Source: Verrucomicrobiales bacterium (lineage in GTDB: Bacteria; Verrucomicrobiota; Verrucomicrobiia; Limisphaerales; J093). Taken from it: a stretch of 64,000 bases of DNA. A model generated the notes under the pieces. The model made no database searches. It was given only the letters and a program-made list of their open reading frames with translations, and was not told the origin of the DNA. Below, in pieces: positions 8,803 through 17,879 of this stretch. A program made the position numbers and the translations under genes. The stretch is from positions 1 through 64,000 of the forward strand of contig JACKPW010000016.1 in assembly GCA_024233215.1 (NCBI GenBank). Direction: 5' to 3'. The number at the start of each line of letters is the position of its first letter. The stretch's first letter is position 1.

Positions 8803-10683
8803 ATGACGTTTGCGAGCGTAGTGTCGGCGGTGGGAATCGGGGGGAGCCTGGGGCTTTCGTTGGTCTTCCTGATCAGCAAGTGCTTCTTCCTGGCGTCCAC
8901 CCGGGCAGGCTGGGTGTTGATGGCGTGCAACATTCTCTACGAAACCGGATACAAGCGGCTTGGGCTGCGGCGGTTTGGAGCCGACGCGATGGTCCTGCCG
9001 CTCGCGGTGACCGGGTGGTGGCTGAGTGCGGGAGCCAGCTATGCTGCGGGCTTCGCGCTGGTGCTCGGACTGGCTTGGGGGTGGGCGTCCATGGTGGACT
9101 CGCGATGGCGCAGCGGAGGTCTGGCGCATCAGCATCGGGTCTATCGCAACCGGGCGGTCTTGCCGGTGCCCAACCTGATCGTCCAGATTCGCGGACCGGT
9201 CCTGGAACGTCGGCGTGGAGTGGACGAGATGGGGGTGCTGGTTGCGGGCGAAACCCTCCACTTGGAGGTGATCGTGTTGAACCCGAGCAGGGTGGTGCCA
9301 CAATTGCCGTTGGTGTTGGAGGCGCGATGCGACGTCTGCTCGCTGGCGATTGTTGCGGCCCGTTCCGGGGAAATGCCTGCGCCGGAGCCCGGAGAGAGCC
9401 TCCGACTGGCACTGGAGTTGCAGGCCGTCTCTCCGGGGACGGGCGGCAGCGTTTTCGTTCAGCTGAGGCATGGGGACTGGTCCTTCAAGCGGCAGCTGCG
9501 GGTGAGGGAGGTGGTGCCTCGTGAATCCGCGCGGCCGACAGGCGTGGTGATTCGGCGATGGCGGTACGGGTGCCGGGGGGCGTTTGCCTGGCGGGGGGAC
9601 CACGATCTGTTTGATCCTGCCGCCTTCCAGTCCATTGAGGGGTGGAGGATCGCCCTCGGCTTGTCGAGGCGCTTCCAGTTGCCCAGCACGCTGTTCTTAT
9701 CGTCCCGGCTCAGTCTGGTGGAAGAGGAGCATCGAGCCTACTGCGCGCATTTCGGATGGGACCGCCGCTCAGCGGAGATGCCGGCGTTCATTGAGTTCGT
9801 CCGCCAGGAGGTTGAACTGCGGGTGGAGATGGAATGGCCCTGGCAGAGCGCAAGACCGCTTTATGCGGAGCTTGGCAACCACATGCACCTGCACTACGGA
9901 ACGGAGGCGGCCGCCGCCGCTGAGAACGACTGGCAATTCAGCGTGGCGATGGGGTCGGGTCGCTACGCCTGGATGACCGGGGCGGTCGGCGACTCCTTCA
10001 GCGAACAACGGGACAACGCGCGCGCCAACAACGCCCTCTTTCGCGAGCTGTTCGACTACGAGGCGGCGAGCTATGCGATTCCGTCTGATGTCTACGATGA
10101 ACACACCCCGGGAGCCATGGAAGCCGCCGGTCTCGAAGTCGGCTCGGACACCGACGCCTCGCGCTTTACCCGGGTGTTCCAGCTCCCTCCCCCACACCAC
10201 CCGGCCGGATGTGAGAGGTTTGTCGAACTGACCCGGAAGTACCCGCGCGATCCGCAGGACGCCTACCAGGTGGCGACGCTGAAGTACTGGCTGCATGCCG
10301 CCCGGCGCACCGGACGGGCCTTCATCTTCTTGTCCCATCACCATCTCCTCCAATACGAGGGCGTTGCCTGTTATCATATGACGGAGGAGTTGTTGCGGAG
10401 TGTGCTGGAGGACTGCGATGGAGACGTGCATGCCGCCACGGTGGGGGGGCTTGGACGGTACTGGCGTGATGTGCTGAGTGAGACAACCCGGGTGGTTTCC
10501 GTGCGCGTCAAGGACGGGCTGATCGAGGTGGAGAATCGTGGTGCGAGGGATCTGAAGGGCCTTCCGCTGGAATTTGAACTCGCGGGGGGCGGCCAGGGAA
10601 TGCGGCTCATGGATGTGCGTGCGGGGGAAACCCGGACCCTGGACCTTGGCGCGGAATCCGGCGGGAGGGGGGCCATGGCATGA
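8803..10683 (+). CDS. membrane-anchored deacetylase-like protein, copy 1
   Basis: About 626 residues. Two hydrophobic segments near residues 5-30 and 58-85 anchor the protein. A beta-rich domain follows (about 110-240). The C-terminal catalytic-looking domain (about 245-580) contains AFAWRGDHDLFD, resembling the Asp motif of NodB deacetylases, and GNHMHLHYGTE, which has the H-x3-H metal spacing with an extra His. Later motifs are PPPHHPAG and FLSHHHLLQYEG. The next gene is a full-length paralogue overlapping by 4 bp. I know no named family for the whole architecture. Deacetylase or hydrolase activity on the surface glycan is inferred. Confidence 0.65.
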   Translation: MTFASVVSAVGIGGSLGLSLVFLISKCFFLASTRAGWVLMACNILYETGYKRLGLRRFGADAMVLPLAVTGWWLSAGASYAAGFALVLGLAWGWASMVDSRWRSGGLAHQHRVYRNRAVLPVPNLIVQIRGPVLERRRGVDEMGVLVAGETLHLEVIVLNPSRVVPQLPLVLEARCDVCSLAIVAARSGEMPAPEPGESLRLALELQAVSPGTGGSVFVQLRHGDWSFKRQLRVREVVPRESARPTGVVIRRWRYGCRGAFAWRGDHDLFDPAAFQSIEGWRIALGLSRRFQLPSTLFLSSRLSLVEEEHRAYCAHFGWDRRSAEMPAFIEFVRQEVELRVEMEWPWQSARPLYAELGNHMHLHYGTEAAAAAENDWQFSVAMGSGRYAWMTGAVGDSFSEQRDNARANNALFRELFDYEAASYAIPSDVYDEHTPGAMEAAGLEVGSDTDASRFTRVFQLPPPHHPAGCERFVELTRKYPRDPQDAYQVATLKYWLHAARRTGRAFIFLSHHHLLQYEGVACYHMTEELLRSVLEDCDGDVHAATVGGLGRYWRDVLSETTRVVSVRVKDGLIEVENRGARDLKGLPLEFELAGGGQGMRLMDVRAGETRTLDLGAESGGRGAMA

Positions 10684-12587
10684 GTGCAGCCTGCCTGGTC
10701 ATCGGTGCACTGGCGCTGGGGATCCTGGGGGCCCAACGTTGCCTGTTCCTGGCGGGAACGCGGGCTGGGTGGTTGATGTTCCTCGCCAACGTGGTCGGCG
10801 AAACGATCCTGAAGAAGGCGCGCCTGCCACGCGGCGGGGGCGAACTCGTCATGCTGGGAGCGGGCTTGTGTCTGCTGCTCCTCGCGGGAGTCGGTTGGCA
10901 CTGGATCTCCGCCACGATCGTCGCCCTGCTGTTGCTGGAGATCTACGCTCGGCGGCAGGAACGCAGAATCCTGACCGATGCCTACGCGCGGCTGGATCGG
11001 TGCGGCCCCGGACCGAACCGGGTCGGCGCAGCGGACCGGCCGGCTGTGGGGTATCCGTTCCCTTCGACTCACCCGGAACTGACCATCAACTTGGTGGGGC
11101 CATTTGTGCAGCGGGTTCCGACCTATCGCCTGGGTACCCTGCCGGTGGGCCGCGAACTGGAGCTTCGGCTGCTCATTGCCAATCACACCCAGGTGCCGAC
11201 CCAGACCGGGATTCGAGTGGTGATCTCCGCTCCCGCGGTCCTGGGAGGCGGCCGGGAGCACACGGAATGGGTCCCTCGGCTTGCGTCCGGAGAGGTGCAC
11301 GTCGTGCGAAACCAGTGGACCGTCCAACAGGCGGGCCGGGCTGGGAGCCTCCGTTACCGGATCGAGTGGGGGCATTTCTCGCGCGAGGTGGAGGTGTGCC
11401 TCGACGGCTGCGTTGCTGCCGGGGAATCGGTGGTTTCCGAAGTGGCGATTCGTCGCTACCCCGGCGCTTGCCGCTCGGCCTTTGCCTGGCGTGGGGACAT
11501 GGATCTCTACGACGACTCCACGTTGCAGACCGTCGAGGGCTTGGAGGTGGCATTCGGGTTGGCGGCGCGCTACCGGGTGCCGCAGACAATGTACCTGTCC
11601 ACCCGCCTTTCGCTCGATGAAGGGGCAGCCCGGCAATGGGCCGAGCACTATGGCATCGACCGGGGAGCCGGTCGGATTCCTGACTTCATCGAGTGGGTCC
11701 GGGAAAATGTGGAGCTTCGGCATGCCTGTTCCTACCCGTTTCAATCGGCCCGGCGGTTTGTGGTGGAGTTGGGGAATCACGGGCACCTTCACTACGGCAC
11801 GGACACCTCCGGGGCTCCGGAGAACGGGTGGCAACTCAAGGCCCGCATGGGGGCGGGGAGCTATCCCTGGCTGACGGACGATCGTTCCTCGTTGGGGGAG
11901 CAGCGCGACAACGCCCTCGAGGCACGTCGCTGGATGGAACGGCTCTTCGGATTCAGCCCCAGAAGTTGGGCGATGCCGGACCGCACCAACGACCGGCACA
12001 CTGCGGCGGCGATGGAAGTGGCGGGGTGTGAGGTGCTCAGCGGCTCGAACACCACCCCGCGCAGCAACGTGCTGCACCAACCACCACCCCACCACCCTGG
12101 GGAAACGCGCGCCGTGGAACTGACCAACCGCTATCCGGGTGACCCGCAGCACGTACTGCACTGGGCGATGGTCACCTTCTGGCTGTACCGGGCACATCGA
12201 CGGGGCATCCCAATGATCTTCATGTGCCACCAGCACATGCGGCAGTTCGACGGGCATGCCTGCACGCGTTTCACCGAAAGCATCCTCCGTCAAGCCGTGC
12301 ATGATTTTCGGGGAGACCTCCACATAAACACCATGTTCGGGATCGGCAAGTACTGGCGTGAGGTGCTGAGTCCCGTTACCGGCCGTGTGAAAGTGTCCCA
12401 TGCGGGCGGGCGGCTGACGGTGGAGAACTCGTCGGATGTCACCTTCAGTGACGTGCCGGTGGATTTGAGGGACGCTGTGGGACGGACTTCGACCCTTCTG
12501 GTAGAGGCGCCGGCTGGACGTCGTCTTGTTATCGACGCCGCCACGGGAAGGTTAGAGATCGATGAAGAGCTGGTTTCACAGCGCTGA
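10680..12587 (+). CDS. membrane-anchored deacetylase-like protein, copy 2
   Basis: About 635 residues and the tandem paralogue of the upstream gene, with the same plan. Two N-terminal hydrophobic segments include AGTRAGWLMFLANVVGE, against ASTRAGWVLMACNILYE in copy 1. A beta domain follows, then AFAWRGDMDLYD, GNHGHLHYGTD, PPPHHPGET and FMCHQHMRQFDG. The histidines and aspartates in these motifs match copy 1, so both copies look catalytically competent. The intervening sequence has diverged widely, indicating an old duplication. The start codon overlaps the previous stop (ATGA). The two products may form a heterodimer or act on successive sugars, which is inference. Confidence 0.65.
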   Translation: MSAACLVIGALALGILGAQRCLFLAGTRAGWLMFLANVVGETILKKARLPRGGGELVMLGAGLCLLLLAGVGWHWISATIVALLLLEIYARRQERRILTDAYARLDRCGPGPNRVGAADRPAVGYPFPSTHPELTINLVGPFVQRVPTYRLGTLPVGRELELRLLIANHTQVPTQTGIRVVISAPAVLGGGREHTEWVPRLASGEVHVVRNQWTVQQAGRAGSLRYRIEWGHFSREVEVCLDGCVAAGESVVSEVAIRRYPGACRSAFAWRGDMDLYDDSTLQTVEGLEVAFGLAARYRVPQTMYLSTRLSLDEGAARQWAEHYGIDRGAGRIPDFIEWVRENVELRHACSYPFQSARRFVVELGNHGHLHYGTDTSGAPENGWQLKARMGAGSYPWLTDDRSSLGEQRDNALEARRWMERLFGFSPRSWAMPDRTNDRHTAAAMEVAGCEVLSGSNTTPRSNVLHQPPPHHPGETRAVELTNRYPGDPQHVLHWAMVTFWLYRAHRRGIPMIFMCHQHMRQFDGHACTRFTESILRQAVHDFRGDLHINTMFGIGKYWREVLSPVTGRVKVSHAGGRLTVENSSDVTFSDVPVDLRDAVGRTSTLLVEAPAGRRLVIDAATGRLEIDEELVSQR

Positions 12588-12760
12588 TTTGTTTCCTTTG
12601 ACGCGGATGGAATACGGATTGGCTAGCGAAACAGCTGTATTTGCAAATCCTGGCCCTAAACCGCGCGAAACGGCCAACTGTATGCGGGTAGGAGCGAACG
12701 CCAACGGCATGCCACTATGCTTGGGATTGCGGGCCGGACGAGACGATCCGTAGGAACACC
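12588..12760. other. 173-bp spacer before the second ATP-grasp gene
   Basis: This stretch is visibly less GC-rich than its flanks (for example GGAATACGGATTGGCTAGCG). It holds only a 63-codon open frame with no recognisable domain, which I do not accept as a gene. It marks the only real break in the run of tightly packed genes between about 8.8 and 17.8 kb. It may carry a promoter for the ATP-grasp gene, but I see no convincing -35/-10 pair. Confidence 0.4.
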
Positions 12761-13945
12761 ATGAGTGCAACCGTTCTCGTGCTGGAAGTACACAGCAAGG
12801 CAGCCCTGCCGGTTATCGAGTCGGCCCGCCTTCATAGGCGGAGGGTGATCGCAGGCGCGACGCACCGGTGTTGCGCTGGGATGTTGTCCCGGTATCCGCA
12901 GGAACGCGTAGTATACCCCTCACCGCTCGGGGACCCTGAGGCATTTAAGTCTTGGCTAATACACTTCCTTAGGGAACGCCGGCCGGACATGGTGTACCCG
13001 ACGGGGGATCCCGTAACCGCTGTCTGTGCTGCGATGCAAGAGGAGCTGCGGCAATGGACCCGCCTGGTCCTGCCCCCCTACGATAAATTCGCCGTCGGGC
13101 GGAGCAAGGTCGGAACGATGAAGGCCGCCCAGGAAGCGGGGGTCGCCATTCCCGACACGTGGTATTTTGAAGATTCGGAACCCGCCCGGGTCGCTGCCTC
13201 CGTCCGCTACCCGTGCCTGATCAAACCGTCGGTGTCCGCGGGGGCGCGGGGCATCACCCGGGTCGAGAACCCCAAAGAACTCCTACAGCGACTGCGCCCC
13301 CTCCAGGAGCAATACGGGGAGTGTTACGTACAAGATTACGTTCCGCAGACCGGCATGCAGTACAAGGTAGACATGATCATGGCGAATGGCACGGCCGTCG
13401 TCGGAGCCGTGGTGTACGAGAAGCTCCGGTATTACCCCCCGAACGGCGGCTCCAGTGTGCTCAACCGGACCGCTTCGCGCCCGGACATCATCGCAGCAGC
13501 AGCAGCCGTGGCGCGTACAATCGGCTGGCACGGCTTCATCGACTTCGATTTCATAACCGATCCCCGCGACGGAGCGGTGAGGCTGATGGAGATCAATCCG
13601 AGGTTTCCGGAGAGTTTCCGGGCGACCTATGCGGCTGGGTTGGACATGGTCGAAATGCTGTGGGAAATGGCCCATGGGCGTATTCCTCCATCAGTCTCCG
13701 ACTACCGCGTGGGCCAGTACTTACGGTTCTTACCCGGTGATGTGATGTGGCTCCTCACCAGCAAACGGCGTCGCGCTCATTGGCGCAGTTGGCTGACGTT
13801 CTGGGGCCGAGACCTGCACTACCAAGTGTGTTCCTGGCGGGATCCCGGTGCAATCTTGGGATACCTCCTGGAGAATCTTTTCATCTTGTTTGAGCCGAAG
13901 CAGCGCAAGGCCAGATTCCGCACGGAGCAGGCACGGCGGGGTTGA
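12761..13945 (+). CDS. ATP-grasp family ligase (carbamoyl-phosphate synthase-like fold)
   Basis: About 394 residues. The ATP-grasp core is clear: YPCLIKPSVSAGARGITRV is the ATP-binding lysine and glycine loop, ECYVQDYVPQ is the hinge strand, and FIDFDFITDPRDGAVRLMEI with NPRFPES is the metal-binding strand. An N-terminal pre-ATP domain carries PDMVYPTGD. It likely ligates a carboxylate to an amine or modifies a nucleotide sugar in the cytoplasm. Its base composition and codon use look more relaxed than those of its neighbours, hinting at separate acquisition. It is not closely similar to the other ATP-grasp gene of the locus. The next gene starts on a TTG overlapping its stop. Confidence 0.8.
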   Translation: MSATVLVLEVHSKAALPVIESARLHRRRVIAGATHRCCAGMLSRYPQERVVYPSPLGDPEAFKSWLIHFLRERRPDMVYPTGDPVTAVCAAMQEELRQWTRLVLPPYDKFAVGRSKVGTMKAAQEAGVAIPDTWYFEDSEPARVAASVRYPCLIKPSVSAGARGITRVENPKELLQRLRPLQEQYGECYVQDYVPQTGMQYKVDMIMANGTAVVGAVVYEKLRYYPPNGGSSVLNRTASRPDIIAAAAAVARTIGWHGFIDFDFITDPRDGAVRLMEINPRFPESFRATYAAGLDMVEMLWEMAHGRIPPSVSDYRVGQYLRFLPGDVMWLLTSKRRRAHWRSWLTFWGRDLHYQVCSWRDPGAILGYLLENLFILFEPKQRKARFRTEQARRG

Positions 13946-14949
13946 AGGACTACCTGTTGGTGGATACGGTTGACAAAACCCTTACTCCCTCCGAGGTGCT
14001 GGAGCGCGAGATCAGCCCTGCGGGCCACGCGCTGTCCGTGGACGTGGAAGATTGGTACAACGCGGCCGTGCTCGCGCTGGGCAGGCGGGTCATCCCACCG
14101 ACGGAAGCGGTGGTTCGGAACACGGAGCGCCTGCTGTTGTTGTTCGCGGAGATGAGGGTCCAAGCAACATGGTTCTTCTTGGGTGAGGTTGCCGACTCCT
14201 TTCCCGGACTGGTGAGGCGCGTCGCGGAGGCCGGGCACGAACTGGGCGCGCATGGATACCACCACCACCGGCTGCAGGAACTCGATCCGGCGGGCTTTCG
14301 CCGCAGCCTCGGGCGTGCTAAGGATGTGATCGAACAGGCAGGTGGACAACGCGTGCGTGGTCACCGGGCGGTCGCTTTCAGCATGGGGCGGGAGACATGG
14401 TGGGCGATGGAGGCGCTTGCCGAACTGGGTTTTGACTACGACAGCAGCGTGTTTCCCTTTCGAGGCGTGCGCTACGGGATGTCCGGGGCACCGCTGAGCC
14501 CGTATCCTGTGAGGACCCGGAGAGGCACGTTGTGGGAGGTGCCCTTGTCAGTGGTGCGGTGGGCCGGGCTGCGTATTCCCGCCTGCGGCGGTGGGTATCT
14601 CAGGCATTTTCCCCTGGCCTTCACGCGCGCCGCGCTACGTTGTCTTGAACGGGAACGAAGAAGAGCCGTGGTCTACCTGCATCCCTACGAACTCGACGTC
14701 GACTACGATGCCGGCTACTTGAGGCAGTGGTTGCCGGCGGTCAGCCACCGTCGACTCCGTTGGCTCCGCTGGACGCAATACCGTCGGCGGGCGGGAACGA
14801 TTCCCAAACTCCGCCGGCTGCTCGCCGAGTTCTCCTTCGGAACCCTGGCCGCCATGCTGGGCACGGGCCGGGTTAACCCCACTCCGTCCGTGCCGCTCCC
14901 AAGGGCACCGGAGGGCGGATCCTCAGGGCCGACGTTATCAACGTTCTGA
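13942..14949 (+). CDS. polysaccharide deacetylase (XrtA/PEP-CTERM-associated type)
   Basis: About 335 residues. NodB-fold motifs are canonical: LSVDVEDWYNA (motif 1 with the catalytic and metal Asp), ELGAHGYHHHRL (H-x3-H), RGHRAVAFS (motif 3), GFDYDSSVFPFR, and YLHPYELD at the end. The DVEDWY form is typical of the deacetylases that accompany exosortase loci, where they remove N-acetyl groups from the exopolysaccharide. The reading frame has only a TTG start, whose TTGA overlaps the previous stop. No signal peptide is evident. It is followed 12 bp later by a second enzyme of the same type. Confidence 0.85.
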   Translation: MKDYLLVDTVDKTLTPSEVLEREISPAGHALSVDVEDWYNAAVLALGRRVIPPTEAVVRNTERLLLLFAEMRVQATWFFLGEVADSFPGLVRRVAEAGHELGAHGYHHHRLQELDPAGFRRSLGRAKDVIEQAGGQRVRGHRAVAFSMGRETWWAMEALAELGFDYDSSVFPFRGVRYGMSGAPLSPYPVRTRRGTLWEVPLSVVRWAGLRIPACGGGYLRHFPLAFTRAALRCLERERRRAVVYLHPYELDVDYDAGYLRQWLPAVSHRRLRWLRWTQYRRRAGTIPKLRRLLAEFSFGTLAAMLGTGRVNPTPSVPLPRAPEGGSSGPTLSTF

Positions 14950-14961
14950 CAGGCCCCACGC

Positions 14962-15870
14962 ATGAGCCCTCAAGCCACCAGCGGGTTGCCGCCCGGTCGG
15001 AGTTACGCCGTGCTGACGATGGACGTGGAGGACTGGTACCATCTGGACTACTTCGCCCGTGACCGTTGTGATCCAGCCCATTCCTTGTTGGATGGGCTCG
15101 AGACGTATCGAGGGATTCTAACCGCGCAGGGGTTGGAGTCCTCCTTCTTCGTTCTGGGGGAACTTGCGGACCGGTTGGCGACCGTGCTTCGGGAGTTGGC
15201 TGAGGCCGGCCACGATGTGGGCTCGCACGGATGGGATCACCGTCGCCCCTTGACGATGTCCCCAGCTCAGCTCGGGGAAGATCTGCGCCGGAGCAAGCGG
15301 GAATTGGAGGACACCATCCAGCGTCCGGTTCTGGGGTACCGTGCCCCCTGCTTCAGCTTGGATCGGGCGCGTTTGGAGGAGGTTCGCGCCGCAGGCCATG
15401 CTTACGATTCAAGCCGGATCGACTTCGGTGCCCACCCACTCTATGGCACGCTGGACATGCAGGGGTTTGAGCCGGTTCAGGACGGGGTGTTCCGGCAGGG
15501 GGCATTTGTGGAATTTGAGGTCAGCACGTTGAAGCTCTTCGGAAAGCGGGTTCCGGTCTCCGGGGGAGGATATCTCCGGCTCATTCCCTGGCCGCTCATG
15601 CGCGGCCTGATCGGGCGCTATCTCGCGCTTCACAGACTGTATGTGCTCTACATCCACCCGTTTGAACTGTCACTAGGGGCGGTTCCCCCGCTGCCATCGG
15701 GCACGGGGAGGCTCACGCGTTATCGTTTTTCTGCCGGACGGGCGAAGGTCGGGGACCGTTTGCAGCGGCTGATTGCGCTGTTGCGACACCGGGGGTTCGA
15801 ATTCACCACGTTTGCCCGGTTGCGGGCGGGGCTGGCTGCGACAGCTGCCGAGATTATCCAAGGAACATGA
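14962..15870 (+). CDS. polysaccharide deacetylase (XrtA/PEP-CTERM-associated type)
   Basis: About 302 residues, sister of the preceding enzyme. Motifs in order are AVLTMDVEDWYHLDYF (motif 1), HDVGSHGWDHRRP (H-x3-H), LGYRAPCFSLD (motif 3), YDSSRIDFGAHPLYG, and YIHPFELS. All expected metal ligands are present. The length matches exosortase-locus deacetylases. Its stop overlaps the start of the next epimerase gene by 4 bp. Two adjacent enzymes of this class suggest either two differently substituted amino sugars or subfunctionalised duplicates. Which it is cannot be said from sequence. Confidence 0.86.
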   Translation: MSPQATSGLPPGRSYAVLTMDVEDWYHLDYFARDRCDPAHSLLDGLETYRGILTAQGLESSFFVLGELADRLATVLRELAEAGHDVGSHGWDHRRPLTMSPAQLGEDLRRSKRELEDTIQRPVLGYRAPCFSLDRARLEEVRAAGHAYDSSRIDFGAHPLYGTLDMQGFEPVQDGVFRQGAFVEFEVSTLKLFGKRVPVSGGGYLRLIPWPLMRGLIGRYLALHRLYVLYIHPFELSLGAVPPLPSGTGRLTRYRFSAGRAKVGDRLQRLIALLRHRGFEFTTFARLRAGLAATAAEIIQGT

Positions 15871-16763
15871 GCAAACGGATCCTCGTGACCGGGTCAAACG
15901 GCTTCATCGGCCGCTCGGTGGTTTCGGCGCTCCGGTCTGAAGGCCACGAGGTATGGGGCTTGGACCTGGCGCCTGCAGAGCCTCCCGGATGCCTTGTCGC
16001 GGATCTTCTCAAGGAAACCGAAACCAGGTCCGCCATCGCGCAGCAATCCCCTTTCGAGGCGGTGGTCCATCTTGCCGCCCTGGCCCATGGCCAGCCTCCC
16101 CCTCCGGGGGAGACCTGCTTCTCCACCAACACCCGGATCACCCTCAATCTGATCCAGGCCCTGCAGGGCACCCAGCCGCAGGTGATCTTTTTCAGCTCGA
16201 TTGCCGTGTATGGCGAGGATAAGCGCCCTGGGGCCGTGGCGCCCACCGTGGATTTGCGTCCGTCCACTGAGTACGGGCGAAGCAAGCAATGCTGTGAGGA
16301 ACGACTGCTTGCCAGCCCCATCCGGAACATCGACGTCCTTCGGTTGGCACCCGTGTTCACGCAGGCCCGGCTACAGGATGTCAGGAAGCGCGTCTTTCTG
16401 CCGGGGTTGCCTTTCCGCTGTCGGATGTTGCCTCCGCCGCGCTACTCCCTGTGCAGTCTGGAAACGGTTGTTGATGCCGTGGCTCAGCGGGTGCTTCGCG
16501 GTCCCCACGGACGCACCGTCCAGAACATCGCGGATCCGCAACCCTACCTCCAAAGTGAACTCTTGGAGTGGTTCTCCGGACCCCGGCTACCTGTGCCACT
16601 GGCGTTGACCGGGGTGGGTTATCTGGGACTCAAGCTGTGTCCCGGAGAACTGGGCTACAAGCTCAGATGCCTCTATGCAAAGCTCTTCTCGTCCAACGTC
16701 TATTCCCTGGAGGAACTCCCGTTACCCGTCCCGGGCTCGGTCGCGGATCCGACCGCATCATGA
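15867..16763 (+). CDS. NAD-dependent epimerase/dehydratase
   Basis: About 298 residues, extended SDR fold. RILVTGSNGFIGRSVV is the NAD-binding motif, VHLAALAHG and FFSSIAVYGED give the catalytic serine region, and YGRSKQCCE contains the Y-x3-K pair. The C-terminal part is short and ends in a hydrophobic VPLALTGVGYLGLKL stretch. Enzymes of this look often lie next to WecA-like transferases, where they act on UDP-GlcNAc or its diphosphoundecaprenyl form. That is consistent here, because the WecA-like gene is 19 bp downstream. The start overlaps the preceding stop (ATGA). Exact reaction unknown. Confidence 0.8.
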   Translation: MSKRILVTGSNGFIGRSVVSALRSEGHEVWGLDLAPAEPPGCLVADLLKETETRSAIAQQSPFEAVVHLAALAHGQPPPPGETCFSTNTRITLNLIQALQGTQPQVIFFSSIAVYGEDKRPGAVAPTVDLRPSTEYGRSKQCCEERLLASPIRNIDVLRLAPVFTQARLQDVRKRVFLPGLPFRCRMLPPPRYSLCSLETVVDAVAQRVLRGPHGRTVQNIADPQPYLQSELLEWFSGPRLPVPLALTGVGYLGLKLCPGELGYKLRCLYAKLFSSNVYSLEELPLPVPGSVADPTAS

Positions 16764-16782
16764 ACCCGGCTCGGAATGACAG

Positions 16783-17835
16783 ATGAGCATGGTGTGGACA
16801 TTCTTTGGCGTGGCTGCCGTAATCTCGGCGGTGATCGGAGGTCCTGTGTGCCGCTTTCTGGCGGGCGGTAACGTTGTGGATCGCCCCGGCGAACGATCCA
16901 GTCATCAGCGACCCACGGTTCGTGGAGGGGGACTGGGGGTGGTGGCAGTGGTCCTAGGGGGGGGTGTCTGTCTAGGGGTCAGCCATGGGTGGATGCCCCT
17001 GGCAGGCGTTCTCGCGGCCATGCTCCTGCTGGCCGGCATCTCCTTCTGGGATGATCTGCGTTCGCTGGGTCCTTGGGTGCGCTTCACGTGCCATGCGGTA
17101 GCGGCGGTGGTCGTGGTTTCCAGCCTGGGACTGTGGGGATCGGGAGTGGCCCTCGGGTTGGAGGTGGGGCGGGTGTATCCGATTCCTCCGTGGCTGGGGT
17201 TGGCTGGGGCGTGCATCTGGCTTGCCGGCTACACCAATGCGTTCAATTTCATGGATGGCATCAACGGCCTGGCGGCGCTTCAGGCTGTGATCGCAGGTGC
17301 GGGCAGCGGGCTCCTGGCGTCCCTGGCAAGCGGGCTGTGGGACCTGCCGTCTGCCCTGTTTGCCTGGATGGTGGCCGGAGCGGCAGCGGGCTTTGTGCCA
17401 CACAATTTCCCGCGTGCCCGGATGTTCATGGGGGACGTTGGGAGCGCACCGTTGGGATTCCTGCTGGCAGTGACGGTGCTTTGGGTGCCACGCGACGCGG
17501 GTTGGTGGCTGGTGATCCCATTGTTGCTCCTGCATACGAATTTCGTCCTGGATACCGGGATCACGCTGCTGCGTCGGGTTGTTCGGGGCGAGCGGTGGTA
17601 CCTGCCGCACCGCGAGCATTTTTACCAGCGGTTGCTTCGATCGGGGCGCACCCATGCTTTTGTCACGCTTTGGGAGGCGGGTTTGCAGACGGTGGTTCTG
17701 GGTCTGCTCGTCGCCTACCTCCATGTCGGAGTCCCGGCGCGGATTGGGATCGCGGCGGCGATCCTCATGCTCTGGGGGGGGTTCTTTGCCTGGTGTGAGC
17801 GTTCGTTTCGCGCCGGCGGTTCCTCGGAGCGTTGA
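16783..17835 (+). CDS. WecA/MraY-family undecaprenyl-phosphate sugar-1-phosphate transferase
   Basis: About 350 residues and roughly ten hydrophobic segments. Signature motifs are DRPGERSSHQRPTVRGGG at the start, ISFWDDLRSLG (Mg-binding DD), YTNAFNFMDGINGLA (the NxxNxxDGxNGL motif), RMFMGDVGSAPLGF, and PHREHFYQRL (the HxxH-type nucleobase motif). It transfers a HexNAc-1-phosphate from UDP to undecaprenyl phosphate at the inner membrane, starting a glycan. The locus also encodes a PglC-like initiating enzyme at 25 kb, so there are two potential initiators. A WecA-like role fits better than MraY because of the epimerase neighbour and the N-terminal DRP-x-RSSH motif. Confidence 0.88.
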   Translation: MSMVWTFFGVAAVISAVIGGPVCRFLAGGNVVDRPGERSSHQRPTVRGGGLGVVAVVLGGGVCLGVSHGWMPLAGVLAAMLLLAGISFWDDLRSLGPWVRFTCHAVAAVVVVSSLGLWGSGVALGLEVGRVYPIPPWLGLAGACIWLAGYTNAFNFMDGINGLAALQAVIAGAGSGLLASLASGLWDLPSALFAWMVAGAAAGFVPHNFPRARMFMGDVGSAPLGFLLAVTVLWVPRDAGWWLVIPLLLLHTNFVLDTGITLLRRVVRGERWYLPHREHFYQRLLRSGRTHAFVTLWEAGLQTVVLGLLVAYLHVGVPARIGIAAAILMLWGGFFAWCERSFRAGGSSER

Positions 17836-17879
17836 TTTTGTTTCCGGCGGCCTGCTGGCCGCCTCATGATACCTTCCTT

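Noticed and set aside
12562..12753. 63-codon open frame after the second deacetylase-like paralogue
   Set aside because: It overlaps the previous gene, has no ribosome site and no recognisable domain; treated as spacer.
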